DNA from: Marinococcus halotolerans DSM 16375
Lineage (GTDB): Bacteria > Bacillota > Bacilli > Bacillales > Marinococcaceae
NCBI RefSeq assembly: GCF_000420725.1
Contig: NZ_ATVM01000012.1
Location: forward strand, 1-64,000
DNA length: 64,000 nt
Reading direction: 5' to 3'
Shown: piece by piece, positions 62,124 to 64,000 of the stretch
Layout of the letters: each line of letters starts with the position of its first letter
How positions within the stretch are numbered: position 1 is the stretch's first letter
Made by a program: the position numbers and the translations under genes
Notes under the pieces: model-generated
Seen by the model: the letters and a program-made list of their open reading frames with translations, nothing else
What the model was told of the DNA's origin: nothing
Databases searched by the model: none

Positions 62124-62816
62124 TTAAAGCTGGCCGGCGCCCATGTAACGTGGACCCCAGTAAGAGCTGTCAAGACTCGAAGTAGTTACGCCTGTAGAAG
62201 AGCCGGAATGAACAAATTCATTGTTGCCTACATAAATGCCCGCGTGGGAAGCTCCACCTCTCGTATCGAAGAAAACAACGTCTCCTGGAGAAGGACTTGA
62301 AACTTTCGAACTTGCACTATACATGCCAGAAACCGTCCGTGGTATGCTTTCACCGTGCTGCTCGTAAACGTAGTTAATAAAACCGCTGCAGTCAAAACCG
62401 CCAGGGGATTCTCCGCCCCATACGTAAGGTGACCCGATGTATTGCTTAGCGGTGCTTGTAATGCCAGAGTTGCTGCTTGTAGATACGCCCGCTACCTGTT
62501 CACTCGAAGAGCCTGAATCCATTAAAGAATCTTGCGTCATCGGACCAGCTACACCGTAATAACTGCCGGCTGGAGAGGAAATGCCGTGATCGGATTGATA
62601 ATCTTTTACCGCGCTTAACGTTCTTGGACCGAATCTCGAGCCGGTATATCCGTGGAAATATCCTTCGTCCTTTAACGTCTCCTGCAAATCGTTTACTGAG
62701 GAATTCGTGTCTCCGTAAGATAAAGATCCGTGATCATCGATTGATGCGTCTGCTGCCTGCGGAGCACCAAATAGAACTCCTGCTGTAATTGCTGTTCCAA
62801 AAAGATATTTTTTCAT
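62124..62816 (-). CDS. Secreted NlpC/P60 endopeptidase with peptidoglycan-binding domain
   Basis: 230 residues. Signal peptide MKKYLFGTAITAGVLFGAPQAADA. Residues about 32-90 form a PG_binding_1 domain (VNDLQETLKDEGYFHGYTGSRFG). Residues about 120-230 form the NlpC/P60 fold with catalytic Cys in GGFDCSGFINYVY and His in ASHAGIYVG. It cuts peptide cross-links in the wall. I chose the ATG at 62816; the GTG four codons earlier is possible. It is preceded by a long leader that looks structured. Confidence 0.92.
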   Translation of the reverse strand: MKKYLFGTAITAGVLFGAPQAADASIDDHGSLSYGDTNSSVNDLQETLKDEGYFHGYTGSRFGPRTLSAVKDYQSDHGISSPAGSYYGVAGPMTQDSLMDSGSSSEQVAGVSTSSNSGITSTAKQYIGSPYVWGGESPGGFDCSGFINYVYEQHGESIPRTVSGMYSASSKVSSPSPGDVVFFDTRGGASHAGIYVGNNEFVHSGSSTGVTTSSLDSSYWGPRYMGAGQL

Positions 62817-63249
62817 TATAATGTTCACTCGTCGCAGTACCTATCACCGAAACTTGATTAGGTAGGTATTGTTTATTTTTCTTATATGTTTACTTGCCTT
62901 TTTGCCATAAGACTGGAGCGACAACGGCTGGCCACGACGGAGTGAAACTGCACCCCCATTAAGTAGTTTAAAGATTTTTATGTGCGCTGACTGAATCAGC
63001 GACTCAACATGACCGAGTATATCTGACCCAGCGTCGTTAAACAACGACATTAAGGTATTTGTAATCTCATTTTAATAAAAGTAATATTTTATACATTAAT
63101 TAGGTAAATAAAATTTAATATCTTTTTAAATACACCATAAATGCTTGCATCAAGGGGGTAAAGCACTTTTCTTTAAAAATTATTTATTATTATTCGAAGG
63201 GCTGTCCCGGATTTTCCCAAAGACAGCCCTGGCTCTTTGATTCAAATGT
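62817..63249 (-). other. Long leader with several potential RNA stems before the NlpC/P60 gene
   Basis: 433 bases without a convincing gene. On the minus strand, four stems can form: GTCGTT/AACGAC (63033-63048), CGCTGA/TCAGCG (62985-63001), GGGGTG/CACTCC with a G-U pair (about 62939-62956), and GCCA/TGGC (about 62904-62932). GCTGG near 63030 could pair with CCAGC near 62930. This suggests a structured 5' RNA of some 150 nt. I could not match it to a riboswitch consensus. A 68-codon frame at 62844-63050 appears to be chance. Confidence 0.45.
63197..63231 (-). terminator. Hairpin after the MFS gene
   Basis: Perfect 9-bp stem AGGGCTGTC/GACAGCCCT; no strict T-run follows on the minus strand, so a weak terminator. 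Confidence 0.55.
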
Positions 63250-64000
63250 TTAAGCTGCACCCGAAGATTCTGCAGCCTCTCTGCCTTCCATCCGGCGAAG
63301 CAGCACTGTAAGCAAAATTCCTATTACAGAAAGCCCCGCCCCACAGAGTGTCAATACAAAAAATGACACTCCTGCATTCAGCACAATCGTTCCCAGAGTA
63401 GCTCCAAGCGCGTTTGCCAGGTTAAAGGCAGCCGCAGCTATTGTGCCGGCAAGAGAAGGAGCATGCTGGCCGGTAATCAGCAGCTTGGCGTTTAACAGGG
63501 GCACTGTACCAAACGCAAACATTCCGAGCAAAAAACTTGCGATAAATAACGTGCCGATGATGCTGATCATTGGTATAAAGAAAACCAAAATGAGTGTCAA
63601 AAGCAGAAACGCAACACGCAGCCTGCTCGTTAAATGAGTAAGCGGGATACGGCTCGAAAGGAAATTACCGGCCACAGCCCCTGTACCAAAAGCAAATAAA
63701 GCGAATGTCACGCCTAAGACGTCCACACCGCCTATTTCACGCAGAATCGGTTCCTTAAACACATAGGTTGTAAACACACCCGAATAACCGAGAATTACTA
63801 TAGCAAGCGTCATAAGAAATGTCTTTTCTTTAAAAACACCCAGTTCATTTTTTACTTTCGGTATCTCGGTCGGTTTTTCATTTGGCAGGGTCAGCACAAG
63901 TCCGATTAACGTAATCAAACCAAGGACAGCAATCATCCAGAATACAATTCTCCACTCGAGCACTCCGCCAAGATACGACCCAAAAGGCACCCCAAGCATA
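63250..64000 (-). CDS. MFS transporter (DHA1, AraJ/YdhP-like), cut by window end
   Basis: The visible 249 residues begin inside TM5 at GVPFGSYLGGVLEWRIVFW, a motif-C position, so the first four helices lie beyond the window; the ATG at 63999 is internal. Helices 6-12 are present with DVLGVTFALFAFGTGAVAGNF. Members export sugars or drugs. No partner gene is visible. Confidence 0.88.
   Translation of the reverse strand, partial: MLGVPFGSYLGGVLEWRIVFWMIAVLGLITLIGLVLTLPNEKPTEIPKVKNELGVFKEKTFLMTLAIVILGYSGVFTTYVFKEPILREIGGVDVLGVTFALFAFGTGAVAGNFLSSRIPLTHLTSRLRVAFLLLTLILVFFIPMISIIGTLFIASFLLGMFAFGTVPLLNAKLLITGQHAPSLAGTIAAAAFNLANALGATLGTIVLNAGVSFFVLTLCGAGLSVIGILLTVLLRRMEGREAAESSGAA

Noticed and set aside
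62844-63050. 68-codon frame in the NlpC/P60 leader
   Set aside because: It coincides with the predicted RNA stems and has no clear start signal; more likely chance.
62840-63060. Cyclic-di-AMP (ydaO-type) riboswitch call
   Set aside because: The GGGUGAAUC and CCGAACCCG-type conserved blocks I would expect were not found; left as an unassigned structured leader.
1-64000. CRISPR arrays, tRNA, rRNA, prophage, toxin-antitoxin or known defence systems
   Set aside because: None seen on reading both strands; no regular spacer repeats or tRNA-like cloverleaf blocks.

Overview
The window (about 50% GC, dense short-spaced operons, strong AAGGAGG-type ribosome sites) looks like a chromosomal segment of a Bacillales/Bacillaceae bacterium. 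Pointers are the CsoR/CopZ/CopA set, a LiaIH-FSR envelope-stress operon, a SigO-RsoA-YvrJ cluster, cre-like sites, an iol gene set, ScoAB and LutP/LctP lactate permease. The many Asp/Glu-rich exported proteins would fit a halophilic or alkaliphilic relative, but that is inference. I saw no rRNA, tRNA, CRISPR array or prophage; the only mobile element is an IS3-family end at the left edge.

Layout. 1-316: IS3-family transposase end. 338-3442: copper homeostasis (copA, copZ, csoR; minus strand) with CsoR-type operators. 3633-10214: a LacI-regulated carbohydrate ABC importer without its ATPase, plus a Gfo/Idh dehydrogenase and a TIM-barrel isomerase. 10262-13721: lia operon (minus). 13853-15389: an unknown protein and a GAF-STAS stress protein. 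15651-16631: SigO-like, YvrJ-like and RsoA-like genes. 16695-22685: LacI, TRAP transporter, KDG-type kinase and HxlAB-like enzymes (minus). 22885-24497: MarR and MFS. 24548-25903: a CBS-AAA-Fis regulator that lacks the sigma-54 contact loop. 26052-33398: myo-inositol-type genes (LacI, AKR, IolE, two Gfo/Idh, IolD). 33516-39506: a sigma-54 operon (Fe-alcohol dehydrogenase, GntP permease, IolA/MMSDH) with its PAS-type activator. 39954-44639: Crp/Fnr-linked stress genes (TVP38, OsmC, SDR, haloacid dehalogenase, frameshifted glutaredoxin, FMN reductase). 44809-52213: hydroxybutyrate/acetoacetate catabolism (GntP permease, 3-hydroxybutyrate dehydrogenase, sigma-54 activator, thiolase, ScoAB, LysR). 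52343-64000: mixed metabolic and transport genes (UbiA prenyltransferase, Gfo/Idh, alanine racemase, AKR, YqcI/YcgG, SelO, AEC carrier, lactate permease, NlpC/P60 hydrolase, and an MFS protein cut by the window end).

The strongest theme is carbon scavenging. Four carbohydrate or organic-acid uptake systems sit beside their own regulators, and two of them are parallel modules with the same order: PAS-AAA activator, textbook -24/-12 promoter, dehydrogenase, GntP-family permease. Module one ends in a methylmalonate/malonate-semialdehyde dehydrogenase, so it may degrade a hydroxyacid such as 3-hydroxypropionate to acetyl-CoA. Module two lies next to thiolase and ScoAB, giving a full route from 3-hydroxybutyrate to acetyl-CoA. 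A third unusual operon couples TRAP uptake and a 2-keto-3-deoxygluconate-type kinase to ribulose-monophosphate-pathway-like enzymes. These are the best candidates for undescribed biology here.
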